Origin: Arctopsyche grandis
Lineage: Eukaryota > Arthropoda > Insecta > Trichoptera > Hydropsychidae
Assembly: GCF_051622035.1 (NCBI RefSeq)
Contig: NC_135364.1
Location: 26,838,501 to 26,902,500 of the forward strand
Direction: 5' to 3'
DNA length: 64,000 nt
Part shown: piece after piece, positions 22,644 to 32,642 of the stretch
How positions within the stretch are numbered: position 1 is the stretch's first letter
How the letters are laid out: the number at the start of each line of letters is the position of its first letter
Notes under the pieces: model-generated
Database searches by the model: none
The model's input: the letters and a program-made list of their open reading frames with translations, nothing else
What the model was told of the DNA's origin: nothing
Translations under genes and position numbers: made by a program

Positions 22644-25600
22644 GTAATTTGAAATTATACATCAGACTTAAGTCAGTTATAATTTAATACTGACAGTAGT
22701 TTTGTATGGATAGAACCTCCAGGACTGCCGGCAGAGGTTGCTATAGAATCGGTATGGGGTCGATCAGCTCGAATTGGCTGGAGAGTGCCTTCTGGACCAC
22801 AACCAGTCGGCTACACACTACAATATACACCTCATGGTCACACTCTTTACTGGGACACCGCTCCTACTATCAACATTACAAGGTTATTAATTTTTGTATT
22901 TATTAATTAAGTAGTTGAATTTTAAATTCATGCTTCAATTGTATGATTTCAGTTTACCTGGACAGCAAAGGCACCAGAGTGAATTGACAAAACTTCAACC
23001 TGCTACATCATATGCCACTAGATTGTGCTCTGTAGGTGAATTAGACTCGAGTCCGTTCACTCGTCCTCTATTGTTCACCACTTTAGAAGAAGGTATGTAT
23101 GCTTGTGATGTTAACATTTATGCGAAGTTAATTTTTTTTAAAACACACATAATTATTATTTCTTAAAACTTCAGCTCCGGAAGAAGCTCCGAGCGGGTTG
23201 AATGTTGAACATACACTTACACCTGGAGAGCTAAGTCTCACTTGGTTACCTCCTCCTACACATTCAGTGAATGGAATTTTGCTTGGGTATGTAATCAAAG
23301 CAGTGCCCCAAATTGAAGAGCAATCAGGTATTATGGGTGAGAAATTGTACTTAATAAAACATGTATGAAGATACTATTTAATTCTATCAATATTTGTTTA
23401 GAAAAAAATGTACATACAAAAGAAATCCGAGCTGGACGTAAAGTTCCAATGCAAGCCATCTTATCAGAATTACTAAAGAGTACCAGATATGCCATAACTA
23501 TAAGTTGTTACAACAGTGCTGGGCAAGGACCTCAGTCTACGGTCGTATACCAGCAAACTCGAGGTGGAGGTATGTTTTTCAAAGCATTTTTACATTTAAT
23601 TACTAGTGGTAACCTTTTTGGTGTAATAGAAACTGCTTCCAAGATACGAAGAGTTCCTAGTAAACTAGACTTATAAATGTTTCAATTTGTATAGAAGATG
23701 GCAAATCTCCAGGATGTTTAGAAGTCTTTATTGTTCCAAGCATTACTATTTACCCTTAATGAGATTCTGTGAAGAATCTCTAGGTCTAGATAATAGTTCA
23801 CCCCCAAAATTCGTATATTTTATATTAATATATCAGCCACAGTGACATTACAGAGTACTCTAACGCGTCACTGTGGCCAGATACACAATCATAACACAAA
23901 TAAAAGTGTATAAAACATAAATATCCGTGCTCGACAATATTTATAATTGATAAAATCAACCACTGACGTTGCTCCACAACCACTCAATCAGTTCAGCGCA
24001 GCTTACAGATCAATTTTACCAGCAACCCGGTTGAGCAGATATATCCCTCTAGATCAGTGGTTCTTAACCTTTTTGGAGGTACTGAACCCCACCAGTTTCA
24101 TATGCGCATTCACCGAACCCTTCTTAATTGGAATCCTTCTTAATTTGCACCCGAATCATATGATTCAGGTGTGTCTTGACTTCCGCCGAACCCCTGAGAC
24201 TGACTCACCGAACCCCTGGGGTTCGATCGAACCCAGGCTAAGAACCACTGCTCTAGATATTGGAAACGTTTCCAACATATTTGTGCGAGCCACAGGAGGA
24301 GAAAACAAATCACGAATTCCTCCACATTTGTGGGTTTGGTGCAAACGATCGAAAAGCGCCAGACAGATTGAACCACAGATTGAACCACAAATTGAACCAC
24401 AGATTGAACCACAGATTAACTGGATGGCTGCTTTAAACGCAATTCTCGACTTCACGAATGAAAAATTGCACATCAGATGATGAGTAACCTTTCGATGTGC
24501 ACAGATACAATTATTAAAATGGTAATTATTAAAATTGAGTTGGATCTTTCTGGCGAGTTTTTAATAATTTAATAAGGAAAAATTCGGAACTAAAGTATCA
24601 AAAGCACGGAACGTATACAGGGTAGATATATCGGGACTTCGGGTAGATTTTGCTTGGTGTAAGTGCGAGCAGTGCGCACGCATAAGGTACACGTGTCATT
24701 AATCTATGGTCCAGTCTGTCTGGCGCTTTTCGATCGTTTGCACCGCATCGCACATTTGTATATGGAGAATAAATATTTGGAAGCACAATTAAAAAATCAA
24801 GATTCCTACAAATATTTAAAAAATAATAATTATTAATTACAGTACCTGAAATAGCACCATCTCCAATAGAGTGCACTAGCGTATCGCCTACTTCAATTCG
24901 TATAAATTGGCATTCACTACCTAAGCATCTTCAAGGTGGTGCAATGCTAGGGTATTACTTAATCTACACATCACCTGGTAAGTACATGAAAATTGAATAG
25001 CCCTAGAATACTTTTCAATATAAATTTCATATTATTTACAATCCATTTAAATACAGACGGTTTACAAAAGAACCATACTACAATTCATAACGAAGTGTAC
25101 TTGAAAGGTTTAAACAAATTTACCAATTACACTATTGAAATAGCTGGATTTTGCCAGCAAGGTATGGGTCCTATATCCTCTCCACTAACATGCTCAACTA
25201 CAGAAGATCGTAAGTTATTGTTTTCTTTCTAAAATATATTTCAATGAATAACTGCAATGACAAAACAATATTCCCAAAAGTTCCCAGTGCGCCGTCAAAC
25301 GTTAAAGGACTGGCAGTCTCATCGGATGCTATTGTTATAAGTTGGAAACCACCTATTCATCCTAATGGAAGACTCACTCACTACACAGTATATTTTAAAC
25401 CAACCGTGAAGTAAATATACTGTCGATGTCAATATATTGAGTAAAATTTTATATATAAAAATTGACATTTTAATTTTAGAGGAGATTCCAGCAAAAGTTA
25501 TCGGGTCCCAGTGGGTTCAAACTCAAAATTAAATACTGGCATAGGTTTGGGTACGGAAACTATGGTACAATTGTTACGACAGTTACAATCAGGACAACGC

Positions 25601-28055
25601 TATGAAGCGTGGGTAACAGCAAGCTCTGGAGCCGGAGAGGGAGATCATTCGAGGCACGTTCATACTGAACCATCCATCACAGGTTTGAACAATTGAAAAT
25701 TTTGTCTGGAATATCTGTTTATTTATTTGGTTTGTGATTTTAAACTTGGTTTTTAGTTACGGCTGGCGTTGCATCTTTGGGTGGAGAAATTTGGGCTGGA
25801 GCCGGACAACCCTTACAATTGGGGTGTTACGCTGTTGGAAATCCCCAACCGACGACCACTTGGTATCAGAATAATCACATTATAAGTCATCATCCCAGAT
25901 TCTTACACAGAAAAGATCACAGTCTACTGGTTCAAAGTAAGTTTATGTACATATTTTAAAACTGGGTTATGTTAGCTATTCAAATTTGGAGCATAAATCA
26001 TTGAATCAATATATTCATCATTTAAAATATTACAACCTGGAATATATGTATTATTATTTTTAATTTATACCAGGAAGGCTTAACAGTTAACCCCAATGCG
26101 CCTTCCTGGCCAGAAACATTGTACATTTGATACAAATATTATTAGTATTGTTACGTACACTCGGATTAGGCCGAGTAAGTGCAATCGGATTAGGCCGAGT
26201 AGCATCCCAGAGACTGTGTGACCGTTATAATTGGTTTCAAGAATTATCTTTAGACTCTAAGTGCATGCAGGCTAAACAATGGCCACCGAAGTGGCCCTTC
26301 GCAGAAGTGACCGATACCGTGGGACTGGGTGTCGTGGGAATACATATCCGGGTACATGCCTAAACAATAGGGAAGTAATCGGATGCCCTGAGAGAACTGC
26401 CCCTTATAAGGCGGAACTTAGGCGATATCAAGACATTCTGGACGGAGCACTGCCAGTGCGTGTATCTCTTTAATCACCAAGAAATGCCGTGAAACGACTT
26501 TGGCCTTTTACTTAGATCGTCCACCCACCTCTACGCAACAGTATTATACAAAGTACATATCAATTAACATCCACAGAGAAATTTACTGTCAAATTTGTAA
26601 ATTTGCAGCATTTTATACAATTTAGCGAAATTCGAGATTGCTGAAAACTCGAGATTTTACGAGAAAATGGGTAAGGTTGCCAATTTTTTGGAACTGTTTC
26701 AATGCAAATCAGATAAATTGGCAAACTATAAAGAGTCACAAATCTAATGTCTATCCAGCAGAAACCAGTGGGATTTGAATCCGTGACCACTCTGTTCAAA
26801 GCATCATATGCTAACCACTACTCAATTCTGCTGGTTATATATTGTCTTGGAGAATTAAATGAGATAGTTAAGACTATCGCTTGCTATTTCTAATCGTTAT
26901 CATATAATAAAATATATGAAACAGCAGATTTTTTACAATTATCATTAAAGACTGAACGAGATTCCCTATAATTTTTAATTTAATTGATATTTTACAGACA
27001 TAGACACAACATTAGAAGGCAATTACACATGTCATGCTCAAAATTTATTCGGATCTGACAAAGTTGAGTACTATGTAATTGTACTACCGGTTCCTGCACC
27101 ACCGATTTTACACGTCACTCCTACATCCGACTCCTTACTTCTAGAATGGGAACCTCCAAGCTTAGAATTACTCCATCCACCACCACGCACAAACAATACA
27201 ACTAAGATTTTAGGTAACTTGAGATTTATCAAATCAAAAATTTACACACATTTATCATTACTTACTTATGCTACTTATGCAGGATATTTGATAACGTGGC
27301 GAGAAACTAACGGAGAGTGGAATCCTGAAAAAGAATTGAGTCTCCACATGTACAGCTACACAATACGAGGATTACGCTGTGGCAATTCGTATGAGAGTCG
27401 TTTGATTATACGTAGCACTGCCGGAAACTCTAAGCCATCCATCGTAGGAACGAGGACTAACGGGGAAGGTATGATGATATGAAACAAAATGGTATGTCTG
27501 TTTTAGTACTAATAAATTAATATCCGGATGTTTTATGTTAAGTTCTCTTGGCGCCAACGACTAATGAATGGATTTGGACTAATGCAACGCATGTATGGCT
27601 TCAAATCGATGCTTGGGAAAAGGGAGAATGTGGTAGAATCAGCTGGAGCGTGGATTACCGACCTGTGCCTTCTAAAGCTTGGCTCCTCCCAGACACTGTA
27701 CAAGTATATTTATGTTTACAAAATGTTTAATGTTGAAAATAACTTTATATCACATAATATAGTCATATACATATTCTAAGCCCGCTTTAAAGGTCATGGA
27801 ATTTGACCCTTAAAGCCCTCAACATGAGGCCACCACCCCCCCGACGAATACAGTCCAAGAGACCCTTTCGTCGGAGAACGAGACGGTTGTTCTTGAATAT
27901 CGCACAAGAACAACCGCACATCACTGTTCTAATAAAAAAAACCACACTGTACATAACCAAGTACAAAATTAACAACAACGCATGAACACATAAAGCGCGT
28001 ATGCGGTAGGAAACAAAACCTAAGATGTGCCGTGCGAATGCACGCACACGTCAGG

Positions 28056-28086
<31 letters not shown>

Positions 28087-31000
28087 ACACACATATATAC
28101 ACACACAAACACACACACACACATACACATACACATAAACCACAAATACATACACTCACCTAAAAAGCAAACGCACACTCACTCACACACACACACATTC
28201 ACAGAATATATAACTAGTGTTATACCAGATGAAATATCATCTCATGTGTGTTGGTATATTAAGTTATTAAATAAACATAAATAAAAGAAATGTGCCGGTC
28301 CTGTGTTCGATCAGCACGCGGTCGAATTTTTTTCAAATATATTTAATTTGATATTTATATTTAATTGTTTAAGATGAAAAAAAAAATGGCAAAAACTACC
28401 TACCTACATATAAATAATATAAAACCGCAATAGAAAAATTAATGAAATAAATCAATTTTCAATAGATGACGCGTTAATGCTCAGAGACTGATTGCCCTAG
28501 AGGAGTTTTGTTAGCTGTGACGTACATATGAATGACGAATTGAAACGACTATTATATTATTATATTATATTATATTATATTATATCCTTTTTCGAATGGC
28601 TCCTATTCCAAGAGCTATTCGACTTCTTAATGAAATCGTTGCTGCCGAGACTGAATGTGATATTTTCCACCTTAGTGAACGTAAATTGTCGGAAATTACT
28701 CTAACCCATTCATCTGGTAGTCTGCGCTCATCATTGTTTTCATGATTGATTGTGATTTATGAGTGAAATTTTGATTAACTCTCTTCCATTTGGGCCTGAC
28801 AGGGATGTTTTGTATTTGTAGTTGTTTCTTACATATTTATTGAAACTGGCTGTAGGTGCAAGGCATTCCTTATGCTATATTTTATTTGATATTTTTACTT
28901 TATCTGTTATTATTAAATGCTATTTTTTATGTTTATGTATGGATGTATTTATGTTTATGTTTAATTGTTATTTTGTTTTTTTTTGTGTTATATTTTTTGA
29001 CCATTGTGGCGCTTTAGGAATTCCTGTTATGCCACAATGGTCTGTTTAGAATAAATAAATAAATAAATTATGGCGAGCGTTATCTCAGATACACAGACAG
29101 ACTGACAGACACACAGAATAGCGGTATTATTTATTATTTATTTATTTTTTTACATATATACCAGGAAGGCCTTACAAATAATGCAGCATTTACTGAAAAC
29201 TCGCAAATTAACGAGACATCTATGAATTGTACATAAATTTTATTGTACATTTTCATATTAATCAATTAAATATAAACATTAAAAAGGGCAAAAATATCAC
29301 AAAGATCGAACACGGGACCGATCTATTTATTTTAATTTATTTTTAATTAATAGCTAAATATGCCATAATCCATGTGATGATACTTCATCGGACACAACAC
29401 TAATATACAGTAATGTTCAAAATTTTGTATCAAAACTTTTGTTTTGTATTTCATTGCAAAGTTACCGTTTGTTTTTATTTGTTTATTTTATTATTATGTA
29501 CATATATAACAGAAAGTAGAAAGCAAAAAGCAGTTACTTTTGGGAGAATTTCACCCTGGACGATGGTATCAACTGAGGGTAACGGCGACAAATGCCGTCG
29601 GTGCTACTACTACCATTGTCACTGTATCAACTAAAACCACTTCAGGAGGTAATCAAACTAAATACGTTGCATCAAAAAGTATAATATTTTAGAATGGAAT
29701 TACTAACGATACAAATTATATTAATTTCCAGAGGAAATCGGACCGTACAGTGAGCCTTTAGATACTAGCATCTTGGTAATAGTATGCAGTTCAATACTGC
29801 TTTTTTTATGCATGATCATATGCATCTTTGCCGCAATACAAAAGCACAGGTATTTTCTACCTTATATAATAATGAAAACTTAACCAGCCAAGCTTTGTTG
29901 TCACTGATTCTGTAATTTTATAGACATCGGTTGCTGTGTGGATCGATCGCGGGTAGCGTATATAAAGATAGGAATAATTCTACACCGGCTTGTCCACCTC
30001 CTCCACCTCCGACTTCATCAGTTCCCACGTGTCCTCGACTGTATACATCACCAGGTCCATTGAGAAAACCCAGCAAAACCAATTCAGGTACTGTCTATTG
30101 AACTAAATCACATAGAATCAGATTATATCGATGCGGTGCAAACGATCGACAAGCGCCAGACAGACTGAACCATAGATTAACGATACGTGTACCTTATGCG
30201 TGCGCACTGCTCGCACTTACACTAAGCGAAATCTACCCGAAGTCCCGACATACCTACCCTCTATACGTACTATGCTTTCGATATTTTAGTTAGAATTTTG
30301 ACTTATTAAACTCGCCAGAAAGATCCAACTCAATTTTAATAATTACCATTTTAATAATTGCATCTGTGCACATCGGAAGGTTACTCATCATCTGATGTGC
30401 AATCTATCATTCGTGAAGTCGAGAATTGCGTTAATAGCAGCCATCCAGTTAATCTGTGGTTCAGTCTGTCTGGCTCTTGTCGATCGTTTGCACCAAACCC
30501 AGATTTTATATACATAGAATTAAGTAAAATATTTGATATTTTGCAGAGATGTTTGAAATAAGTCCTTACGCACAATTCAGCATGGGTTTCCAAACGTTCG
30601 GCCACGTTGAAAACCAAGATAGACCCGGTTATATTAAAAATAAACAAGGAATTTTTAGTACAGGTGTGTATTATTGACTTTTAACATTTGCAAAGTTTCT
30701 CCGATTCCGGAAACTTGTACAAGTACAATTAAAATCGTATAATTTGTGTCATATTTTCAGAAACAAGCTTTCAAATGGGATCAGAGTCTGAAGACAGTGA
30801 TAGCTTATCAAAAAGTGCAACCATCAAAAGTGCTCCCCGTAGTAAGTAAACGTTATGTACTTTTAAAGGTCTATTCATACCATACAACAGTTCAGGGCTA
30901 CAGCACAGCAGCTCACATAAACGACATATTTTATTCACACTATAAAGCAGCGCACGTTCAGACAAGTTTTTGCCGAGTGCAAGGTAAAATTGGCTTACAT

Positions 31001-32642
31001 TTACATTATATCGTATCGGCGAGTCGGTATTGTCACAATATGACGTTTCCGAAAATATTCACATGCGCATGCGCACTTTCATTAGGGCCGGGCCGCACCG
31101 TGCAACTTTGTCGGCCGACTAGTTGCGCGACACGAAAAAATGTATGGAAATGTGTGCGACAAACAAGTTGACGGTGTAGCATGTCCCATCTACCTGCATG
31201 CATTGGTCTGGTCGCCCTCAACCAAGTCGCTCGCAAGTCGCACGATGCGGCCCGGCCCTTAGTAAGCGTGCACTCGCTACTATGAAGTCACGTCGTGCGT
31301 GAATATTTCCAAACTGGTTTTGCTTTATACATTATTTTTATTTTTTTAACATATTAGCCACAGTGACATTACAGAGTACTCTAACGTGTCATTGTGGCCA
31401 GTCACACAATCATAACACAAAAAAAGGTATATAAAACATCCGTGCTTAACACTTATAATTGATAAAATCAACCACGGGCGTTGCTCCACAGCCACTCAAC
31501 CAGTTCAGCGCAGCTTACATTAAACAGATCAATTTCATCATCAACCCGGTTGAGCAGATATATCGCTCTAGATATTGGAGGCGTTGCCAACATATTTGTG
31601 CGAGCCACAGGAGGAGAAAACAAATCACGATTCCTCAGGTCCTTGAACTTACTAGGTGTATAAAACTCAAATTGATTAAGAACCTGAGGAATGTGTACTA
31701 ACCCATTTAATAGCTTAAAAAGTGCTTTCCCTGAAACATATATCACAATGAGACTCCATTGAGTTGAAGCCTAACGCTCCTAATAGGAATGCACTAGGAT
31801 ATAGCCAAGGATAATAACCATACAATTTCATATAAAGATATCTGAGAAACCGTTTTTGAATTCTCTCAATCTTCAATGAATGAGTCCTATGAGTAGGACT
31901 CCATATAATAGCCAGCAGCATAGCTCGGTCGTTACGCTTCTGCCTAACACCGAGAGGCGCCGGGTTCGATCCCGTGAGCTGACCTCGATTGAAAATAATT
32001 TTTCCGAGTATATCTATAGTGCTGCTAATCAGACCTGGATATGTGACTCCAGGTCGATCGTTTCCTATCAGAGTTTGCCAATTTTTTTTGGTTTCATTTT
32101 TGAAACGGTTCCCGATTAAAAATTGGCTAAAATCCTTCCTACCTACTATTTCACCACTATTTGAGTATGATTAATGTACAATAAAATTTAAGTACAATTC
32201 ATAGATATCTCGTTAATTTGCGAGTTTTCAATGTCTCGTAATTCAGCGACTTGTATAATAAAAATGCTGTATTGTTTGTAATTGGCCAGGAAGGCGCATT
32301 GGGGTTAACTTGTAAGGCCTTCCTGGTGTAAAATGTAATAAAATAAAAAATAATGGAAGAAAATTCTAGAATGCTACGTACTACGTAGAATTTTAAGCAC
32401 CATCACACATGTTATGGTGACATGTTCTGCTGTATAGTATGAATTGATTTTTTCGGCTACTGCTTGTTACGTGTGTCCATATAAAAGATACCAAAGAATA
32501 CTTTTCGTACCACAGTTGTCGGTACGAGCTGTGCTAATATGAATAAACCTTAATAATTATCAAAATCGGCCAACATTTACTAATATGCAATGATAATTTA
32601 TTTATATTTTCAGAAACATGTAGAGTGCAGTATCACAGATAA
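17379..32642 (+). CDS. Dscam-like: Dscam-like immunoglobulin-superfamily receptor, Ig5 to C-terminus (5' part outside window)
   Basis: A single-pass adhesion receptor of the Dscam family. I can join 26 exons with consistent phases: 17379-17723, 17789-17879, 19562-19946, 21633-21768, 21843-21962, 22036-22212, 22290-22434, 22495-22643, 22714-22882, 22953-23092, 23175-23327, 23402-23569, 24843-24977, 25057-25209, 25281-25410, 25480-25682, 25757-25936, 26998-27213, 27283-27468, 27543-27703, 29513-29648, 29732-29849, 29924-30087, 30547-30663, 30761-30841, 32614-32642. They encode about 1394 residues in the order Ig5-Ig9, FN3 1-4, Ig10, FN3 5-6, transmembrane helix, short cytoplasmic tail. This is exactly the Dscam order. 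The first exon starts in phase with two bases of a split codon, so earlier exons lie upstream, before the window or across a very long intron. Which insect Dscam paralogue this is cannot be decided here. The last exon (nine codons) is the least certain. Confidence 0.9.
17985..18450 (-). pseudogene. RTE-type LINE C-terminal fragment
   Basis: The minus-strand ORF 18334-18014 reads MERCMIGIMRKDRRWNTWVR, then LKWQWAGHVARI and later ERWVDEIRK and RDDWKRV. This is the familiar C-terminus of RTE-like reverse transcriptases. It is truncated and lies in the Dscam-like Ig6 intron. Confidence 0.75.
18778..19085. mobile_element. MITE with ~38-bp inverted ends
   Basis: The ends acagtgaaagcatatttcaa and ttgaaatataatttcactgt are inverted copies, continuing gtgaaaatatattttca / tagattttcac. 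The flanks are catatgtat-like and do not give a clear duplication. It lies in the Ig6 intron. Confidence 0.6.
19100..19322. mobile_element. Short Tigger-like MITE
   Basis: The ends ggtgaccatt and aatgatcacc are inverted. The interior has the ccagtactgtactggtaaaa motif shared with the copies at 41.8 and 45.0 kb. It lies in the Ig6 intron of Dscam-like. Confidence 0.5.
20165..20559. mobile_element. hAT-type MITE, subfamily 2, palindromic
   Basis: The 8-bp duplication aattattt lies at 20157-20164 and 20560-20567. It is a 395-bp near-palindrome in the opposite orientation to the 8.7-kb copy, in a Dscam-like intron. Confidence 0.88.
20601..20959. mobile_element. hAT-type MITE, subfamily 1
   Basis: It has the GGTGCAAACGATCG-type inverted ends and the gtgcgcactgctcgcactta tract. 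The flanks share tgatgt, an imperfect duplication. It lies 40 bp from the subfamily 2 copy. Confidence 0.82.
22714..25682 (+). CDS. Dscam-like: Dscam-like: fibronectin type III repeats 1-4
   Basis: Eight exons, two per FN3 repeat: FN1 22714-22882 and 22953-23092; FN2 23175-23327 and 23402-23569; FN3 24843-24977 and 25057-25209; FN4 25281-25410 and 25480-25682. Typical FN3 landmarks are visible: a Trp in strand B, Tyr-x-x-x-Tyr type spacing in strands C/C', and LKPxTxY-like motifs such as LQPATSYATR, LLKSTRYAIT and LQSGQRYEAW. Repeat boundaries begin with Pro-rich linkers (EPPGLPAEV, APEEAPSG, VPEIAPSP, LPSAPSNV). The 1.27-kb intron between FN2 and FN3 contains a LINE 3' end, a Charlie-like hAT MITE and a further hAT MITE. 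The acceptor used for 25281 (ttcccaaaag) has a poor pyrimidine tract, but it is the one that keeps the frame. Confidence 0.88.
23830..24330 (-). mobile_element. LINE-B 3' region with a nested Charlie-like MITE
   Basis: It matches 31345-31640 (ggttgagcagatatat, tgtgcgagccacaggaggag). The 3' hairpin is at about 23835-23880. The hAT MITE at 24055-24250 interrupts it, and another MITE abuts at 24331. Confidence 0.75.
24055..24250. mobile_element. Charlie-like hAT MITE
   Basis: The ends cagtggttcttaacc and ctaagaaccactg are the hAT-Charlie-type terminal motif. The 8-bp duplication ctctagat lies at 24047-24054 and 24251-24258. The interior repeats gaacccc/ccgaaccc. It is inserted in LINE-B, whose intact copy at 31.5 kb shows the empty site. 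Confidence 0.88.
24331..24750. mobile_element. hAT-type MITE, subfamily 1
   Basis: A perfect 8-bp duplication cacatttg lies at 24323-24330 and 24751-24758. The left end has a short tandem expansion of cagattgaacca/caaattgaacca units (24362-24418). Confidence 0.88.
25757..29648 (+). CDS. Dscam-like: Dscam-like: Ig10 and fibronectin type III repeats 5-6
   Basis: Ig10 is split between 25757-25936 (LGCYAVGNPQPTTTWYQ) and the start of 26998-27213 (EGNYTCHAQNLFG). FN5 follows in 26998-27213 and 27283-27468. FN6 is split between 27543-27703 (IDAWEKGECGRISWSVDYRP) and 29513-29648 (LGEFHPGRWYQLRVTATNAVG). An Ig domain between FN4 and FN5 is the diagnostic feature of Dscam proteins. The two large introns here (25937-26997 and 27704-29512) are filled by a SINE with a solo LTR inside it, a long CA microsatellite, LINE-A remains and Helitron-like ends. 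Confidence 0.86.
26050..26845 (-). mobile_element. tRNA-derived SINE split by a solo LTR
   Basis: The head (agtagtggttagcatatgat on the minus strand) is at about 26830. The 3' hairpin accaggaaggc ... gcgccttcctggcc is at 26070-26115. LTR-A occupies 26149-26540. Confidence 0.7.
26149..26540 (+). mobile_element. Solo LTR, family A, second copy
   Basis: It starts tgttacgtac and ends ctacgcaaca, with gtat at 26145-26148 and 26541-26544. It includes ccttataaggcgg. It is inserted in the middle of a minus-strand SINE in a Dscam-like intron. Confidence 0.82.
28050..28200. repeat. CA-rich microsatellite
   Basis: (CA)n with interruptions, in the Dscam-like FN6 intron. Confidence 0.9.
28212..28340 (-). 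mobile_element. Helitron-like 3' end (minus strand)
   Basis: Read on the minus strand: gatgatatttcatc, ten bases, ctag followed by T. The same gatcgaacacaggaccg tract lies upstream. It faces the plus-strand Helitron end at 29403. Confidence 0.45.
28590..29068 (+). mobile_element. LINE-A: short 3' fragment
   Basis: It matches the end of LINE-A from tttttcgaatggctcctatt onward and keeps the 3' hairpin gaccattgtggcgctttagg ... atgccacaatggtc (28998-29042) with a taaa tail. It follows a TATTA microsatellite, in the FN6 intron of Dscam-like. Confidence 0.75.
28700..29403 (+). mobile_element. Helitron-like 3' end (plus strand)
   Basis: The hairpin gatgatacttcatc, ten bases, then ctaa followed by T ends at 29403. 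Upstream gatcgaacacgggaccg resembles the 49.4-kb element. The 5' end is not defined (start given is nominal), and LINE and SINE pieces are interspersed. Confidence 0.4.
29133..29290 (-). mobile_element. SINE 3' portion
   Basis: It has ataccaggaaggccttacaa and the aaaactcgcaaattaacgag tract shared with the full SINEs. The hairpin has lost its gcgcattggg arm. Confidence 0.55.
29732..32642 (+). CDS. Dscam-like: Dscam-like: transmembrane segment and cytoplasmic tail
   Basis: Exon 29732-29849 encodes the hydrophobic membrane span (ILVIVCSSILLFLCMIICIF) followed by AAIQKHR, a basic stop-transfer end. Exon 29924-30087 has a Pro-rich stretch (ACPPPPPPTSS) that could bind SH3, WW or EVH1 domains (inference). 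Exon 30547-30663 has MFEISPYAQFSMGFQTFGH, recognisably like the ISPYA and QF-TFGH tail motifs of insect Dscams. Exon 30761-30841 is Ser/Glu-rich (MGSESEDSDSLSKSATIKS). The proposed last exon 32614-32642 adds about nine residues and a TAA. A donor inside 30841 followed by read-through would give a different C-terminus, so the last codons need transcript support. The tail, about 140 residues, is short for a Dscam. Confidence 0.8.
30129..30501. mobile_element. hAT-type MITE, subfamily 1
   Basis: The flanks gattatat (30121-30128) and gattttat (30502-30509) match at 7 of 8 positions. It has the same interior as the other copies and sits 45 bp upstream of a Dscam-like tail exon. Confidence 0.85.
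31085..31258. mobile_element. Harbinger-type MITE
   Basis: The inverted ends gggccgggccgcaccgtgc and gcacgatgcggcccggccc are flanked by TTA on both sides. It is 174 bp and CpG-rich, in the last Dscam-like intron. Confidence 0.78.
31345..31921 (-). mobile_element. LINE-B: 5'-truncated relative of LINE-A
   Basis: The minus-strand ORF 31921-31715 (LAIIWSPTHRTHSLKIERIQ, then LYGYYPWLYPSAFLLGALG) is homologous to LINE-A but divergent. The 3' end is a hairpin, gccacagtgacattacagag paired with a segment ending cattgtggcc. It lies in the last Dscam-like intron, next to a SINE. Confidence 0.75.
31905..32350 (+). mobile_element. tRNA-derived SINE
   Basis: The head has pol III-like boxes: tagctcggtcgttacgc (A box) and gggttcgatcccg (B box). 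The conserved body is ggatatgtgactccaggtcg and tcctatcagagtttgccaat. The tail is the hairpin ggccaggaaggcgcattggg ... ggccttcctgg (32284-32330) and (taaaa)n. It is the best-preserved copy. Confidence 0.82.

Noticed and set aside
27929-28284. His/Thr- and Cys/Val-rich ORFs
   Set aside because: They are translations of the CA microsatellite on both strands.
31905-31975. tRNA gene
   Set aside because: The A and B boxes are there but no cloverleaf closes, and the same head recurs in many SINE copies.
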